The notes beneath the pieces were generated by a model. The model was not told the origin of the DNA. It saw only the letters and a list, made by a program, of their open reading frames with translations, and did not search any database. DNA of 64,000 nucleotides from Gottfriedia solisilvae (lineage in GTDB: Bacteria; Bacillota; Bacilli; Bacillales; Bacillaceae_G). Positions 35,344 to 46,489 of the stretch are shown in pieces. The position numbers and the translations under genes are program-made. The stretch spans positions 825,902 through 889,901 of the forward strand of contig NZ_NETJ01000002.1 of assembly GCF_002128405.1 (NCBI RefSeq). Reading direction: 5' to 3'. How positions within the stretch are numbered: the stretch's first letter is position 1; every line of letters begins with the position of its first letter.

Positions 35344-36138
35344 ATGAAGCAATACTTAGAATTATGTAAACATGTACTAGATAATGGAATGACAAAAACA
35401 GACCGAACTGGAACTGGTACGATTAGTACATTCGGTTATCAAATGCGTTTTAACCTCCAAGAAGGCTTTCCTTTAGTCACTACAAAAAAGGTTCATTTAA
35501 AATCAATTATTCATGAGTTATTATGGTTTTTGAAAGGTGAAACCAATATTCGCTATTTACAAGAAAATGGCGTGAGAATATGGAATGAGTGGGCTGATGA
35601 AAACGGAGAATTAGGCCCAGTCTATGGTCACCAATGGAGATCATGGCAATCGATTGATGGAACAACAACCGACCAAATTTCAGAAGTAATTGAACAAATT
35701 AAAACGAATCCAGATTCAAGAAGACTAATTGTGTCAGCTTGGAATGTAGGTGAGCTGGATAAAATGGCTTTAGCACCTTGTCATTGTTTCTTTCAATTTT
35801 ATGTAAATGATGGCAAGCTTTCATGTCAACTATACCAACGATCTGCGGATATCTTTCTGGGTGTACCATTTAATATTGCTTCTTACGCTCTTTTAACGAT
35901 GATGATTGCGCAAGTATGTGATTTAGAATTAGGTGATTTTGTTCATACATTTGGAGATGCACATATTTACACGAATCACCTTGAACAAATTAATTTACAA
36001 CTAACTAGAGAGCCAAAGAGCTTACCAAAAATGAAGATAAATCCTGAAATCAAAAATATTTTTGATTTTACATTTGAAGATTTTACATTAGAAGATTATG
36101 ATTCTCACCCGGCTATTAAAGGGGTTGTTAGTGTATGA
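35344..36138 (+). CDS. thyA: Thymidylate synthase
   Basis: ThyA-type enzyme of 264 residues that methylates dUMP to dTMP with methylene-THF, giving dihydrofolate. The catalytic cysteine is Cys146 in [18 protein letters not shown] (phosphate binding), [21 protein letters not shown] and the C-terminus AIKGVVSV are intact. This is the branch of B. subtilis ThyB. The ATG at 35344 follows AGGAGGG. The stop overlaps the dfrA start as ATGA, coupling the two enzymes of the dTMP cycle. Confidence 0.97.
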   Translation: MKQYLELCKHVLDNGMTKTDRTGTGTISTFGYQMRFNLQEGFPLVTTKKVHLKSIIHELLWFLKGETNIRYLQENGVRIWNEWADENGELGPVYGHQWRSWQSIDGTTTDQISEVIEQIKTNPDSRRLIVSAWNVGELDKMALAPCHCFFQFYVNDGKLSCQLYQRSADIFLGVPFNIASYALLTMMIAQVCDLELGDFVHTFGDAHIYTNHLEQINLQLTREPKSLPKMKINPEIKNIFDFTFEDFTLEDYDSHPAIKGVVSV

Positions 36139-36623
36139 TTGCTGCAATTGTTGCTATGAGTGAAGGAAATGTCATTGGTATTCATAATGACTTACCTTGG
36201 CATTTACCACAGGAATTGAAGTACTTTAAACAAATAACAACTGGTCATACGATTATCATGGGTAGAAAAACATATGAATCAATTGGACGACCACTTCCAA
36301 ATCGTAAAAATGTCGTAGTCACAAGACAGCCAGATTACGCAGTGGAAGGTGTAACAGTTATAAATAATCTAGAAGAATATTTGAACGAACATAAGGAAGA
36401 AGTTCTATTCGTAATTGGTGGGGCAGAATTATTTAAAATGGCTTTTCCCTATTTTGATACATTATATATAACTGAAATTCACCACCATTTTGAAGGTGAT
36501 ACTTTCTTTCCTGAGTTCAACAGAAATGAATGGATTATCAAATCAAGATCTGAAGAACAAATTGATGAAAAATCAAAAATAAAGTTTACATATTTTGTTT
36601 ATAAAAAACTGTTGACATCTTGA
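36135..36623 (+). CDS. dfrA: Dihydrofolate reductase
   Basis: Enzyme of 162 residues that regenerates tetrahydrofolate with NADPH, the target of trimethoprim. Conserved elements: [17 protein letters not shown] at the substrate site, [19 protein letters not shown] for NADPH, and VIGGAELF. The chromosomal family length is normal. Translation is coupled to thyA by a four-base overlap. Its last codons contain the -35 of the azoR promoter. Confidence 0.97.
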   Translation: MIAAIVAMSEGNVIGIHNDLPWHLPQELKYFKQITTGHTIIMGRKTYESIGRPLPNRKNVVVTRQPDYAVEGVTVINNLEEYLNEHKEEVLFVIGGAELFKMAFPYFDTLYITEIHHHFEGDTFFPEFNRNEWIIKSRSEEQIDEKSKIKFTYFVYKKLLTS

Positions 36624-36640
36624 ATTAAAGATATTATTAT
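36612..36640 (+). promoter_or_regulatory. azoR promoter with operator in the spacer
   Basis: TTGACA (36612-36617) and TATTAT (36635-36640) are 17 bp apart. The palindrome ATCTTGAATTAAAGAT (36617-36632) fills the spacer, so a bound repressor would block RNA polymerase. The -35 overlaps the end of dfrA. Confidence 0.65.
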
Positions 36641-36680
36641 GAAGATGAGGGATTTAAACATCCCTTAATTTTCTGTAATA

Positions 36681-36698
36681 TATCTCGAATTAAAGATA
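36681..36698 (+). promoter_or_regulatory. Second MhqR-like operator upstream of azoR
   Basis: TATCTCGAATTAAAGATA has the same core as the site at 36617-36632 (ATCTyGAATTAAAGAT), 65 bp downstream. It closely matches the MhqR box, TATCTCGAATTCGAGATA, which controls quinone-responsive azoreductase genes in B. subtilis. Confidence 0.6.
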
Positions 36699-36722
36699 AA
36701 CGAAACTGAGAGGAAGAATAAT

Positions 36723-37379
36723 ATGACAAAATTACTTTACATTACTGCAAATCCAAATGCGATTGAAAATTCATTTGGTCTATCTGTTGGGGAAGCATTC
36801 ATTAACGAATACAAACAAGCGAATCCTACACATGAGGTTGTTCACTTTGACTTATTTAAAGAAAATGTTCCAATGATTGATGGATCTGTTTTAGATGCAT
36901 GGGGTAAATTAGGAAGCGGTACTTCTTTTGAAGATCTAAGTGCTGAACAGCAAGCAAAGATTGCGGCAATGGGGAAAAATCTTGAATTATTCTCACAAGC
37001 TGACGAATATGTATTCGTAACACCATTATGGAACTTTAGTTTCCCAGCTGTTGTGAAAAACTTTATCGACAACTTTACTGTTGCTGGCCAAACTTTTAAA
37101 TATACTGAAAATGGTCCAATCGGATTATTAGAAAACAAAAAAGCATTACACATTCAAGCTAGTGGTGGTGTTTATTCAGAAGGTCCTGGAGCAGCAATCG
37201 ACTTCAGTAGCTCATTCTTAAAAAATGCTTTAAACTTCGTTGGTGTGTCTGATGTAACAACTCTTTTCGTAGAAGGAATGGCAGCTATGCCAGACAAAGC
37301 AGCTGATATTAAAGCTGACGCAATCGAAAAAGCTAAAGTATTAGCAAGAGAATTTAGTTCAGTTAAAGTTTCAAACTAA
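36723..37379 (+). CDS. azoR: FMN-dependent NADH-azoreductase
   Basis: Flavodoxin-like quinone and azo-compound reductase of 218 residues that detoxifies electrophilic quinones by two-electron reduction. FMN-binding segments are visible: ITANPN with NSFGLSVGEAF, then VTPLWNFSFPAVVKNFIDN, and QASGGVYSEGPG. GAGAGGAAG precedes the ATG. Two identical-core operators upstream, one within the promoter, indicate repression by an MhqR-like MarR-family regulator and induction by quinones. Confidence 0.94.
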   Translation: MTKLLYITANPNAIENSFGLSVGEAFINEYKQANPTHEVVHFDLFKENVPMIDGSVLDAWGKLGSGTSFEDLSAEQQAKIAAMGKNLELFSQADEYVFVTPLWNFSFPAVVKNFIDNFTVAGQTFKYTENGPIGLLENKKALHIQASGGVYSEGPGAAIDFSSSFLKNALNFVGVSDVTTLFVEGMAAMPDKAADIKADAIEKAKVLAREFSSVKVSN

Positions 37380-37392
37380 AGATAATTTAATT

Positions 37393-37428
37393 AAAGGGAA
37401 TTGGCTGGAAAAGCCGATTCCTTTTTTT
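37393..37428 (+). terminator. Terminator of azoR
   Basis: AAAGGGAATTGGCT pairs with AGCCGATTCCTTT, followed by Ts. Confidence 0.88.
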
Positions 37429-37526
37429 ATTTTTATTACGTAAATTCAGTATAAAATGGTAAATACTTTTCAAGTATAAGTACATTTTGTATAATAATTA
37501 ACATATTCAATTTACGGAGGAATCAT

Positions 37527-38234
37527 ATGTTTCGCACATTATATGCTGCAACGCGTATCGTCGCTGGTGTTATAGAGGCTAAGCTTAAATTACCGGCAGT
37601 TAAAAAATTACCAAAAGAGTTACCTGTACATGAAAGAGATCGAAAAATGCACCAATTCCCTGATTATTTTGGAAAAATGATGATCGGATGCACAGGGAGT
37701 AAAGTTACGGTTGAAGGATTAGAAAATATCCCAAAGGACCAGTCAGTTTTATTCGTAAGTAATCATCAGAGTAATTTCGATATTCCTTTACTATTAGGGT
37801 ATTTAAACAAACCGATCGGCTTTATTGCAAAAATGGAAATAACTAAATTACCAATCGTTCCAGGTTGGATGGAACAAATGCATTGCGTTTTTATGGATAG
37901 AAGTGATCGTAGACAATCATTAATGGCAATAAAAGACGGTGTAGAAAAACTGAAAAATGGCCATTCATTAGTCATTTTCCCTGAAGGTACAAGAAGTAAA
38001 GGGAGTCAAATGGGTGAATTTAAATCAGGTAGCCTTCATTTAGCTACAAAATCAGGTGTTCCTGTTATCCCTATAAGAATCGAAGGCACTTACAATATTT
38101 TAGAGGCAAATGGTAATAGAATCAAACCCGCTAATGTTACTTTGAAAGTATTCCCACCTGTTTATCCTGAACAAATCGGTATGACAGATGCAAAGGAACT
38201 AACAAACTACATTAAAGATATAATCGAACAATAA
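37527..38234 (+). CDS. ypkP: 1-acylglycerol-3-phosphate O-acyltransferase (PlsC-like)
   Basis: Membrane-associated acyltransferase of 235 residues. Motif I is NHQSNFD (HX4D), motif III is VIFPEGTRSKG, and a later VPVIPIRIEG is typical of PlsC proteins that acylate lysophosphatidate during phospholipid synthesis. By position beside thyA-dfrA it corresponds to B. subtilis YpkP; the main PlsC may be elsewhere, so the exact acceptor is uncertain. CGGAGGA precedes the ATG. Confidence 0.87.
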   Translation: MFRTLYAATRIVAGVIEAKLKLPAVKKLPKELPVHERDRKMHQFPDYFGKMMIGCTGSKVTVEGLENIPKDQSVLFVSNHQSNFDIPLLLGYLNKPIGFIAKMEITKLPIVPGWMEQMHCVFMDRSDRRQSLMAIKDGVEKLKNGHSLVIFPEGTRSKGSQMGEFKSGSLHLATKSGVPVIPIRIEGTYNILEANGNRIKPANVTLKVFPPVYPEQIGMTDAKELTNYIKDIIEQ

Positions 38235-38340
38235 TTAATAATACCTATATTTACTTTTTGTTCGCTTGAGTGAAAAACTTTAAAGTAAAAACTTTTTTCA
38301 ATAGATTTAGCAATATAGCTAAAATTTTGATTTAAGAAAT

Positions 38341-38376
38341 AAAGGCATTGCCAACTGGCAATGCCTTTTATTTTTG
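38341..38376 (+). terminator. Terminator of ypkP
   Basis: AAAGGCATTGCC-AACT-GGCAATGCCTTT then TATTTTT. Confidence 0.9.
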
Positions 38377-38460
38377 ATACTCAGTTCTTTTAATAGAAAC
38401 ATATACAGCCTTCGAATACATTGGAACGGTGCTACTAATGTAACTGCATTTTCTTAGCAT

Positions 38461-41069
<2,609 letters not shown>

Positions 41070-41533
41070 TCAACATCTCTCCTAACCATTAATGTTCTAT
41101 TGATTTTAGCAGTAGAAAATGAGAATAAACAGTCTATATTAACTTTTTTTTACATGGTATAATTAACTTAGGAAGAGAAATTAAAACTTAGTTAGACCAT
41201 ACCAAAATTCCCCGATTTTAGAGTCGGGATCGAAACTATTTAATGCTTGAAGTTCTTACTGCTAAGTTAGTAAAAAATGCAGTGAAAATAGTTGAAAAGC
41301 GAATTTCGTTTATCAAATTATTACAAGATTGGACATCGCCAATTCATAGTCAATTTTCTCGCTACATACTTGATATTGAAAAGTAAAAAATAAGGAGATG
41401 CTAATTCAACTGGGAATAGCATCTCCTAAATTATTTATATTATCTACTTATAAAAGGAACCCATTTATTTAATAATGAAGTTTTTTTTGATACTTTTTTA
41501 AAAGGATTGCTTCTAGAAAAAATAAAGACAAAA
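41070..41533. other. Intergenic region with an outward promoter and a short frame
   Basis: Downstream of the rph start lies an extended -10 on the plus strand, TGGTATAAT (41155-41163). Then come a small hairpin (CCCGA/TCGGG near 41213-41227) and a 47-codon frame at 41243-41386 (MLEVLTAKLVKNAV...) without a clear ribosome binding site. An 11 bp hairpin, AGGAGATGCTA/TAGCATCTCCT (41393-41427), closes it. I do not recognise the frame; it may be a small transcript or a gene remnant. Confidence 0.35.
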
Positions 41534-41659
41534 GTTGATTGCAATGAAAGGTGCGAGATCCTGTGGTAGATGCGGAAAAGCTGAGACCCCGCAGGCTAGC
41601 CAAGGAGGCTCAGCTTTCGCCCCACGGAAAAGGAGCATACTGGAGTTGTAATTCGCAAC
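41534..41659. repeat. Dispersed repeat, family B, copy 2
   Basis: Element of about 126 bp starting GTTGATTGCAATGAAAGGTG, with GAGACCCCGCAGGCTAGCC and AAGGAGGCTCAGC in the middle, ending near ATTCGCAAC. It shares its left and central blocks with 21819-22010. AAGCTGAG and CTCAGCTT in its centre are complementary and form a hairpin around the CCCCGCAGG block. It lies just beyond the stop of yplQ. Confidence 0.75.
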
Positions 41660-41680
41660 AAAATACGAAAACTGCCTCTT

Positions 41681-42307
41681 TTAAACTACAAACTTAAAGA
41701 CACATATATACATCGATGCACTTCCTAATAAGACAAAAAGATGCCAAATTGCATGACTATAAGGTATTTTTTTTGCGAGAAAAAAGATAGAACCTACCGA
41801 ATATAATAATCCACCTAATAATAAATAGAAAAATCCATCACCTGTTATCCCATAATAAATTGGTTTAATTGCAAATATGATGAGCCAGCCCATTATTAAG
41901 TAGACGATTGTTGACATTAATTCAAATCGATTAACAAAAATAAATTTAAAAAAGACACCTGATACAGCCAATGTCCAAATGATTGTAAATAAGGTCCAGC
42001 CTATCGTACCTCTCAATGTAACTAGTAAAAAAGGCGTATATGTGCCAGCGATTAATAAATAAATAGCGGAGTGGTCTAATATAGTAAAAATTCTTACCAT
42101 ATTAGGATGACGAATGCTATGAAGAAGTGTAGAACAAATATAGAGTAAAAGCATAGTTGCCCCAAAAATTGTAAAGGAAACAATATGCCAAGCACTTCCA
42201 TAATTAATTGCTTTTATGATTAATAAAATCAAAGCGGGAATACTTAATATTGCGCCAATACCATGAGTGATTGCATTTGCTATTTCTTCTTTCAGTTCTC
42301 TCTTCAT
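41681..42307 (-). CDS. yplQ: Hemolysin III family membrane protein
   Basis: Integral membrane protein of 208 residues with seven predicted helices, in the HlyIII/PAQR superfamily. The opening EEIANAITHGIGAIL and the segments STLLHSIRHP, DHSAIYLLIAGTYTPF and YSHAIWHLFVLLGS carry the conserved His and Asp residues that may bind metal for a hydrolase activity. The ATG at 42307 has AGGAGG seven bases upstream; a longer frame to 42358 lacks a site. It corresponds to B. subtilis YplQ, beside ypkP there. Confidence 0.9.
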   Translation of the reverse strand: MKRELKEEIANAITHGIGAILSIPALILLIIKAINYGSAWHIVSFTIFGATMLLLYICSTLLHSIRHPNMVRIFTILDHSAIYLLIAGTYTPFLLVTLRGTIGWTLFTIIWTLAVSGVFFKFIFVNRFELMSTIVYLIMGWLIIFAIKPIYYGITGDGFFYLLLGGLLYSVGSIFFLAKKIPYSHAIWHLFVLLGSASMYICVFKFVV

Positions 42308-42451
42308 AAAATAGCCTCCTATAACAAATGTGATAAAAAGTTTCTTCAAATAAGCCATGGTTCCTAGTAGTTGTCCGATTGAATATCTAACATTTTATCA
42401 TTTAAATATGATAACCTAAAATCAAACGATTATAACAAATTGGAGGATGCT

Positions 42452-43621
42452 ATGATTCTAATAAAAAATGGTGAAGTGTACTCACCGACAGCAAAAGGCG
42501 AGCAAGATATTTTAGTTTCCAATGATAAAATTGCATTTATACAAAAAAGTTTAGCACTTGAAAATACATCATTGCCTATACAAATATTGGATGCATCAAA
42601 TTGTTATATTGTGCCTGGCTTTATCGATTCACATGTTCATTTAATAGGTGGAGGCGGTGAAGGTGGATTTAAAACTAGAACACCAGAGCTATTACTTTCA
42701 GATTGTATTAAAAGTGGGATTACGACCGTAATTGGCGTTCTTGGAACCGATGGGACAACCCGAACAATGCCCAGTCTTTTAGCGAAATGTCGAGCTTTAG
42801 AAGAGGAAGGTATTACTTCATATGTTTATACTGGATCTTACCAAACACCTGTGAAAACACTTTTCTCTAAAATTGAGGAAGATATTATATTAATTGACAA
42901 AATAATAGGGGTAGGAGAAATAGCTATTTCTGATCATAGATCATCGCAGCCTACGAAACATGAATTGGCTAGAATAGCAGCTGAGGCGCGAAATGGGGGC
43001 TTACTATCTGGTAAATCAGGGGTCGTAAATTTACATATTGGAGATAGTAAATCAATGCTTTCTATGATTGAAGAGATCATTGACGAAACTGAATTACCAA
43101 TTACTCAGTTTTATCCAACACATATTAATCGAAATAGCTACCTATTTGAAGCTGGTATTCATTATGCCAAAAAAGGTGGTTACGTTGATTTTACAACGAG
43201 TACAATTCCACACTTCATTGAAAATGGAGAAGTAAAATGCAGCGTTGGATTAAAACGTATGTTGAATAGTGGTGTAAATATTGAACAAATAACATTTACT
43301 TCAGATGGCCAAGCGAGCCTACCAGATTTTGATGAAAATGGTGTATTACGCGGCATGAAGATTGGTAGGGTAAATAGTTTATATCAAGAGGTAAAAGACG
43401 CTATTATTAACGAAGGAATCCCAATAGAGGAAGCGTTAAAGGTAATTACGAGTAATCCGGCTAGAATTTTAAAATTACATAATAAAGGACATATCAGTGA
43501 AGGTTATGATGCTGATCTTGTCTTTCTAAATAAAAAGACTTTAGAAATTGAAACAGTTATTTCAAAAGGTAGAGTCATGCTACAAAATGGGGAATTATTA
43601 GTAAAAGGAACATTTGAATAA
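42452..43621 (+). CDS. iadA: Beta-aspartyl-peptidase (isoaspartyl dipeptidase)
   Basis: Zinc amidohydrolase of 389 residues that cleaves isoaspartyl dipeptides arising from protein damage. Metal motif PGFIDSHVHLIGGGGEGG starts the barrel. GEIAISDHRSS, the His of FYPTHINRN and the catalytic Asp of TFTSDGQASLP follow, and the C-terminal composite sandwich closes it. TGGAGGATG precedes the ATG at 42452; a TTG at 42440 lies within that site. It is monocistronic with a long terminator. Confidence 0.93.
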   Translation: MILIKNGEVYSPTAKGEQDILVSNDKIAFIQKSLALENTSLPIQILDASNCYIVPGFIDSHVHLIGGGGEGGFKTRTPELLLSDCIKSGITTVIGVLGTDGTTRTMPSLLAKCRALEEEGITSYVYTGSYQTPVKTLFSKIEEDIILIDKIIGVGEIAISDHRSSQPTKHELARIAAEARNGGLLSGKSGVVNLHIGDSKSMLSMIEEIIDETELPITQFYPTHINRNSYLFEAGIHYAKKGGYVDFTTSTIPHFIENGEVKCSVGLKRMLNSGVNIEQITFTSDGQASLPDFDENGVLRGMKIGRVNSLYQEVKDAIINEGIPIEEALKVITSNPARILKLHNKGHISEGYDADLVFLNKKTLEIETVISKGRVMLQNGELLVKGTFE

Positions 43622-43632
43622 CCAAATAATTA

Positions 43633-43685
43633 AGTAGGAAACTGAGACTTCGTATAACAGGTCACTGATTCCTACTATTTTTTTA
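43633..43685 (+). terminator. Terminator of iadA
   Basis: AGTAGGAA pairs with TTCCTACT, extended by inner pairs, with a T run after. Confidence 0.75.
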
Positions 43686-43744
43686 CATAAAACATGATTT
43701 CGTATTCATACTATAAATATTACGAAAAAATGAGGTGAAAGGTA

Positions 43745-44791
43745 TTGAATAGATGGAGGACTGCATTGGTAGTAATAACTTTATTTGCAGTCACTATCTC
43801 TGCATGTGATGTTAAAAATACTTCAAAAGAAAAATATAAGATAGGATTTGTTTCAAACACTTATGGAATAGATGATCAATATTTCAATCAAGCATTTATG
43901 GAAGAAGGTTTAAGCAAATTTGCAAAAGAAGAAAATATATATGTAAAAAAAGAATACCAAAAAATTGATTCTACAAGTGAATATAAACTTGAAAAAAATT
44001 TGAGAAAATTAGTGAAAAAAGACTATCAACTAATTTTTGGAACAGGCTATAACATAGATTATGCGGTAAACAACGTTTCTAAAAAATATAAGCATACCAA
44101 TTTTGCAATCATTGATTCAAAAGTCTATCAACCAAATACGGTTAGCATTCTCTTTAAAGAAAATGAGGGAAGTTTTTTAGCGGGAGTAATTGCAGCAATG
44201 AAAACGAAAACGAAAAAGGTAGGTTTTATTGGTGGTAGTAATAACGATTCGATTAATCGTTTTAAATATGGATTTCTCGCTGGTGTGAAAATGACCGACC
44301 AACATGTTGAAGTATTTATTAAGAATGCAAATACATATGAACAACCTAAAATTGGAACTAAAATAGCTGCTAATTTTTTTAATCAAGGTGCAGATATAAT
44401 TTTTCAAGCAGCAGGTTCAACAGGAATAGGTGTTTTTAAAGAAGCAAAAAATCGAAAGAAAGAGCTAAAGCAGGATGTTTGGGTAATTGGTGTAGACCAA
44501 GACCAATATCAACAAGGATTACCAGAAAATGTTACCCTCATATCGGTCGTCAAACGTTTTGATAAAGTAGTATATGATGTTTCAAAGCAATCAAAGAATC
44601 ATCAGTTCCAAGGTGGTAAAACATTACTCTATGGACTGAATGAGGATGGCATTAAACTTGTTAAAGCAAAGGAAAATATAGAAGATAGCATTCTAAAAAA
44701 AGTTAATTTGTATAAAGACCAAATTGAAGAGGGTAAACTAACTGTACCAGGTACTGAAGAAGAGTATAAACAATTCGAAAAAAGTCTATAA
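43745..44791 (+). CDS. BMP-family lipoprotein (Med-like)
   Basis: Lipoprotein of 348 residues with lipobox TISAC and a BMP/PnrA fold (KIGFVSNTYGIDDQYFNQAF, IFGTGYNIDYAV, VIGVDQDQYQQG). Relatives bind nucleosides outside the membrane; B. subtilis Med is a member that stimulates comK transcription. No nucleoside ABC transporter genes and no comZ are adjacent, so I do not assign the competence role. TTG start, with GAGGTGAAAGG upstream. Confidence 0.8.
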   Translation: MNRWRTALVVITLFAVTISACDVKNTSKEKYKIGFVSNTYGIDDQYFNQAFMEEGLSKFAKEENIYVKKEYQKIDSTSEYKLEKNLRKLVKKDYQLIFGTGYNIDYAVNNVSKKYKHTNFAIIDSKVYQPNTVSILFKENEGSFLAGVIAAMKTKTKKVGFIGGSNNDSINRFKYGFLAGVKMTDQHVEVFIKNANTYEQPKIGTKIAANFFNQGADIIFQAAGSTGIGVFKEAKNRKKELKQDVWVIGVDQDQYQQGLPENVTLISVVKRFDKVVYDVSKQSKNHQFQGGKTLLYGLNEDGIKLVKAKENIEDSILKKVNLYKDQIEEGKLTVPGTEEEYKQFEKSL

Positions 44792-44987
44792 TTTGACTTT
44801 TAGTAAATATTTAATTTTAATCGAAATAATAATATTATGTAAACTAAAACTGCAAATATTATTATAATTGTTTAATTTTATATAAAATGATTTGACGTAC
44901 GACGATATTTTTGACAATATTACTATATAAGGAAAGTAAGGCAAAAGTACTTACTTTTTATTCGTGGATGGAAGTTGGGGGAAAATA

Positions 44988-45173
44988 ATGGCTAACATAG
45001 GTGTTCCAGGTTTAATATTAATTTTAGTATTAGCTTTAATAATATTTGGTCCGAAAAAACTACCTGAGATCGGTAAAGCATTTGGGGAAACTCTTAAAGA
45101 ATTTAAGCGTTCAACTCAAGGACTTACAAATGATCTATTAGAAGACAAAGACGACAAAAAATCTAGCAAATAA
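44988..45173 (+). CDS. tatA: Sec-independent translocase subunit TatA
   Basis: Small protein of 61 residues with one N-terminal membrane helix ([15 protein letters not shown]), the [14 protein letters not shown] hinge, an amphipathic helix and a charged tail ending DDKKSSK, the complete TatA/E plan. It multimerises to form the twin-arginine export pore. No tatC is nearby, so it must act with a TatC encoded elsewhere. The ATG at 44988 follows TTGGGGGAA. It is a single-gene unit with its own terminator. Confidence 0.93.
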   Translation: MANIGVPGLILILVLALIIFGPKKLPEIGKAFGETLKEFKRSTQGLTNDLLEDKDDKKSSK

Positions 45174-45180
45174 ATGATTG

Positions 45181-45207
45181 AAACTCGGTATTTTACCGAG
45201 TTTTTTT
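45181..45207 (+). terminator. Terminator of tatA
   Basis: AAACTCGGTA-TTT-TACCGAGTTTTTTT. Confidence 0.9.
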
Positions 45208-45600
45208 ATTTTTTAAGGATTTTTTTATGATTGTAGGATGTGAATTTGTGACTTTGGAAGGTGCAAATATCAGCTGGGAGCTACAGAAAGGCTAAAGACG
45301 ATCAATATTAATAAAAATTATAAGACTACCTGCTTACTTGTTTACATGTGTTGATCAAATGGAATACTCTAAGAGTTATCAGTAGTAATTAACTAGTGAA
45401 TCAATTCAAAAGTACTAGAGTTTTTTCTTGCTACTCCACTGAATTAAGACAAAAATTTGTAACAATTGATTACGAAGTACTCTTCTTGACCTTAATAATT
45501 AATGTTTTGTTAAATTAATAATGTTATAATGAAATTACTTTGAAAAAATGATAATTACTTTTTTAGGATTATGAGAATGATGGAAAAGAGAGATGTATAA
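45208..45600. other. Intergenic region with repeat remnant and degV promoter
   Basis: The first part holds a decayed family B repeat (45254-45303). The middle shows nothing I recognise. An extended -10, TGTTATAAT (45522-45530), lies 70 bases before degV and is its likely promoter. Confidence 0.45.
45254..45303. repeat. Family B repeat, left-end remnant
   Basis: GGAAGGTGCAAATATCAGC and then GGGAGCTACAGAAAGGCTAA align with the left half of the Bacillaceae-type family B element (pattern GGAAGGTGCGAGAC, CTGCGGGAGCAGC, AAGACCCC). The conserved CCCCGCAGG centre is gone. Confidence 0.4.
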
Positions 45601-46443
45601 ATGTCAAAAATTAAAATTGTTACTGATTCTACGGCTGATTTATTAAAAGAAGATATTGAAAATTTACATATAAATGTTATTCCATTATCAATACAAATAA
45701 ATGGTGAAACTTATTTGGATGGTATTGACATATCTCCAAAGCAATTTATTCAAGAAATGAAAAAATCAAATGAGTTGCCAAAAACATCACAGCCAGCGGT
45801 CGGTAAATTTGTAGAAACATATGAGAAATTAACTGCAGATGGGAGTAAAGTCATATCAATCCATTTAACAAGTGGAATGAGTGGAACATATTCAACTGCT
45901 TGTGCAGCAGCTAATATGGTTGATGGTGATGTAACTGTCATTGATTCTGCATTTATTACACAAGCAATGGCATTTCAAGTTGTTGAAGCCGCGAAAATGG
46001 CAAATCAAAATGCAAGTGTTGAAGAAATAGTATCAAGACTTACAAAAATCAAAGAAAATACGTATCTATATATTATGGTAGATACACTTGATAATTTAGT
46101 TAAGGGCGGAAGAATTGGAAAAGGGAAAGCATTTCTTGGTTCTTTATTAAGTATTAAACCAATTGCCTCATTAGAGGGTGGTGTTTATTCACCAGTTGGA
46201 AAAGTTCGTAATCATTCGCAAGTAGTAAAAACCTTAACGAAATACTTCGAGCAAGATACGAATGGGAAAAAGGTAAGTGGTGTTGGAATTTTACACGCCG
46301 AAGCACCAGAATTAGCAAATTCATTAAAAGAATCTGTTCAAAAATTTACAAGTTTTCATATTCCTGAACCTGGTTATACTACGCCGGTTATTAGTACACA
46401 TACTGGTGAAGGTGCAATTGGATTCGTCTTTTATACCGAATAA
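45601..46443 (+). CDS. DegV-family fatty-acid-binding protein
   Basis: Protein of 280 residues. It starts KIKIVTDSTADL and contains SIHLTSGMSGTYSTA and LVKGGRIGKG, the DegV signatures. Family members (FakB) bind a fatty acid for phosphorylation by FakA, feeding host or environmental fatty acids into phospholipids. No fakA is adjacent. It is preceded by an extended -10 promoter and GAAAAGAGA. It ends in a terminator shared with the convergent gene. Confidence 0.92.
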   Translation: MSKIKIVTDSTADLLKEDIENLHINVIPLSIQINGETYLDGIDISPKQFIQEMKKSNELPKTSQPAVGKFVETYEKLTADGSKVISIHLTSGMSGTYSTACAAANMVDGDVTVIDSAFITQAMAFQVVEAAKMANQNASVEEIVSRLTKIKENTYLYIMVDTLDNLVKGGRIGKGKAFLGSLLSIKPIASLEGGVYSPVGKVRNHSQVVKTLTKYFEQDTNGKKVSGVGILHAEAPELANSLKESVQKFTSFHIPEPGYTTPVISTHTGEGAIGFVFYTE

Positions 46444-46457
46444 TTTTGTAAACGTTT

Positions 46458-46489
46458 AAAGAAGCCTAAAATAAGGCTTCTTCTTTTTT
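46458..46489. terminator. Bidirectional terminator between degV and the UlaG-like gene
   Basis: AAGAAGCCT-AAAAT-AAGGCTTCTTC with flanking A and T runs. The last codons and the stop of the minus-strand gene lie inside the stem. Confidence 0.85.

Noticed and set aside
43745..44791. Competence regulator Med as a firm call
   Set aside because: Only family-level similarity is visible and comZ is not downstream.
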